5,566 nucleotides of DNA from Abditibacteriota bacterium. Its GTDB lineage: Bacteria > Armatimonadota > UBA5829. The notes beneath the pieces were generated by a model. That model was not told the origin of the DNA and did no database searches. It saw only the letters and a list, made by a program, of their open reading frames with translations. Both the position numbers and the translations under genes were made by a program. The DNA is taken from the NCBI GenBank assembly GCA_017959625.1, contig JAGDAG010000251.1:1-5566 (forward strand), written 5' to 3'. Shown one piece after another: positions 4,799-5,566 of the stretch. Positions within the stretch are counted from its first letter, which is position 1. Each line of letters begins with the position of its first letter.

Positions 4799-5566
4799 AT
4801 GCTTCCTTTAGGAATCCAGCTTTACACAGTGCGCGAATACATGCAAAACGATTTTTACGGCACCATAAAAAAGGTTGCCGAGATCGGCTACAAAGGCGTT
4901 GAATTTGCAGGTTTCTACGACAAGGACCCCAAAGAAGTCCGCAGGTTCCTCGATGACAACGGGCTCGTCTGCCACTCTTCCCACGACCCTTTCCCCGACA
5001 AGGACAACGTCAATATGCTTATTGACAGGATGTCTGTCCTGGGAGGGACGCGCTCCATTTCCGGAGTAGGCCCCGACGCTGTAAATACCGAAGACAAAGC
5101 AAAACGAACCATCGAGCGGTTCGCCGCTGCGGCAGAACTTTTCAAGGGCTCCGGCATCCGCTTTGCCGTGCACAACCACTGGTGGGAATTCTATATCAAA
5201 TACAACGGCAAGACCTTCTTTGACATGCTCTGCGAACAGGTCCCGGAAATAGAAAGCGAGCTGGACCTGCTGTGGTGCGCCGTGGGCAACTCGGACCCCG
5301 TGGAGGTCATTAAGAAGCACCCCAAAAACATCACCATGCTCCACTGCAAGGACGGCAATTTTGACCGCCCCTGGAAGGAAGGCGACAAGGTTTCCCAGAC
5401 AGCCAACGGCTTCGGCTCCGTGGGCATCGACAAGGCCAGAAAGGCGGGCGAAGCCAACTGCGCCGAATGGGCGGTAGTGGAGCTGGACGGCTATGACGGA
5501 GAAATGTGGGACGCCGTTAAGGACAGCCACCGCTGGCTCACCGAAAACGGGCTTGCAAAAGGAAAA
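4799..5566 (+). CDS. Sugar phosphate isomerase/epimerase (xylose isomerase-like TIM barrel), 3' end missing
   Basis: 256 codons are open to the window edge with no stop. The family is about 250-290 residues long, so the missing part is probably short. The protein is a soluble TIM barrel of the AP-endonuclease-2/xylose-isomerase-like superfamily. Seen in order: LGIQLYTVR (4-12), IGYKGVEFAG (29-38) with a likely metal-ligand glutamate at E35, VHNHWWEF (124-131), a D156/W159 element, LHCKDG (181-186) with H182, K184 and D185, GFGSVGID (204-211) in place of the usual GEG..D, and WAVVELDGYDG (224-234) with E228 as probable last metal ligand. Members isomerise or epimerise sugars, inositols or hydroxypyruvate; the substrate here cannot be named. 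It has its own promoter-like sequence and uses more AAG, AAC and GGC than the upstream operon, hinting at strong expression. Confidence 0.88.
   Translation, partial: MLPLGIQLYTVREYMQNDFYGTIKKVAEIGYKGVEFAGFYDKDPKEVRRFLDDNGLVCHSSHDPFPDKDNVNMLIDRMSVLGGTRSISGVGPDAVNTEDKAKRTIERFAAAAELFKGSGIRFAVHNHWWEFYIKYNGKTFFDMLCEQVPEIESELDLLWCAVGNSDPVEVIKKHPKNITMLHCKDGNFDRPWKEGDKVSQTANGFGSVGIDKARKAGEANCAEWAVVELDGYDGEMWDAVKDSHRWLTENGLAKGK

Noticed and set aside
4808..5530. Minus-strand open frame of 240 codons
   Set aside because: Antisense to the isomerase/epimerase gene, which carries the family motifs, a ribosome binding site and a promoter box. The long antisense frame follows from codon bias.

Overview
The window is about 50% G+C bacterial DNA with dense, same-strand gene packing, clear Shine-Dalgarno sites, TATAAT-type promoter hexamers and frequent ATA, AGG and AAA codons. 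Three features suggest an uncultured, probably host-associated anaerobe: the start of a BspA-type leucine-rich-repeat gene, a pseudopilin-like domain of the kind common in Armatimonadota/Abditibacteriota, Planctomycetota and Lentisphaerota, and a DUF512 radical-SAM protein as found in Clostridia, Cyanobacteria and relatives. An Abditibacteriota/Armatimonadota or Clostridia-like lineage fits, but this placement is a low-confidence inference from gene content only.

Layout. Bases 1-185 (minus) carry the N-terminus of a leucine-rich-repeat protein that runs off the left edge. Bases 186-508 are a divergent intergenic region with a terminator-like hairpin, two GC-rich inverted repeats, a possible minus-strand extended -10, and a good plus-strand extended -10 promoter (472-480). 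From 509 to 4736 five genes run on the plus strand as one tight cluster: a membrane-anchored pseudopilin-like protein (GTG start), a UPF0173 metallo-beta-lactamase-fold hydrolase, a single-domain Ppx/GppA phosphatase (TTG start), a XerC/XerD-type tyrosine recombinase, and a PDZ/radical-SAM/DUF512 protein. Junctions are +4 nt, then overlaps of 2, 4 and 1 nt, so the last four genes are probably translationally coupled. After a 62-nt spacer with its own TATAAT-like box and a palindrome, a sugar phosphate isomerase/epimerase-type TIM-barrel gene starts at 4799 and runs off the right edge, probably only a few codons short of its end.

How they work together. The cluster has no obvious single pathway. 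It combines a putative metal hydrolase, a polyphosphate/(p)ppGpp-type phosphatase, a site-specific recombinase and an iron-sulfur enzyme of unknown reaction, so it looks like a housekeeping operon rather than a mobile element. I see no defence system, CRISPR array, tRNA, rRNA or insertion sequence. The most notable points are the unusual operon composition, the unexplained pseudopilin-like first gene, the DUF512 variant and the structured intergenic DNA.
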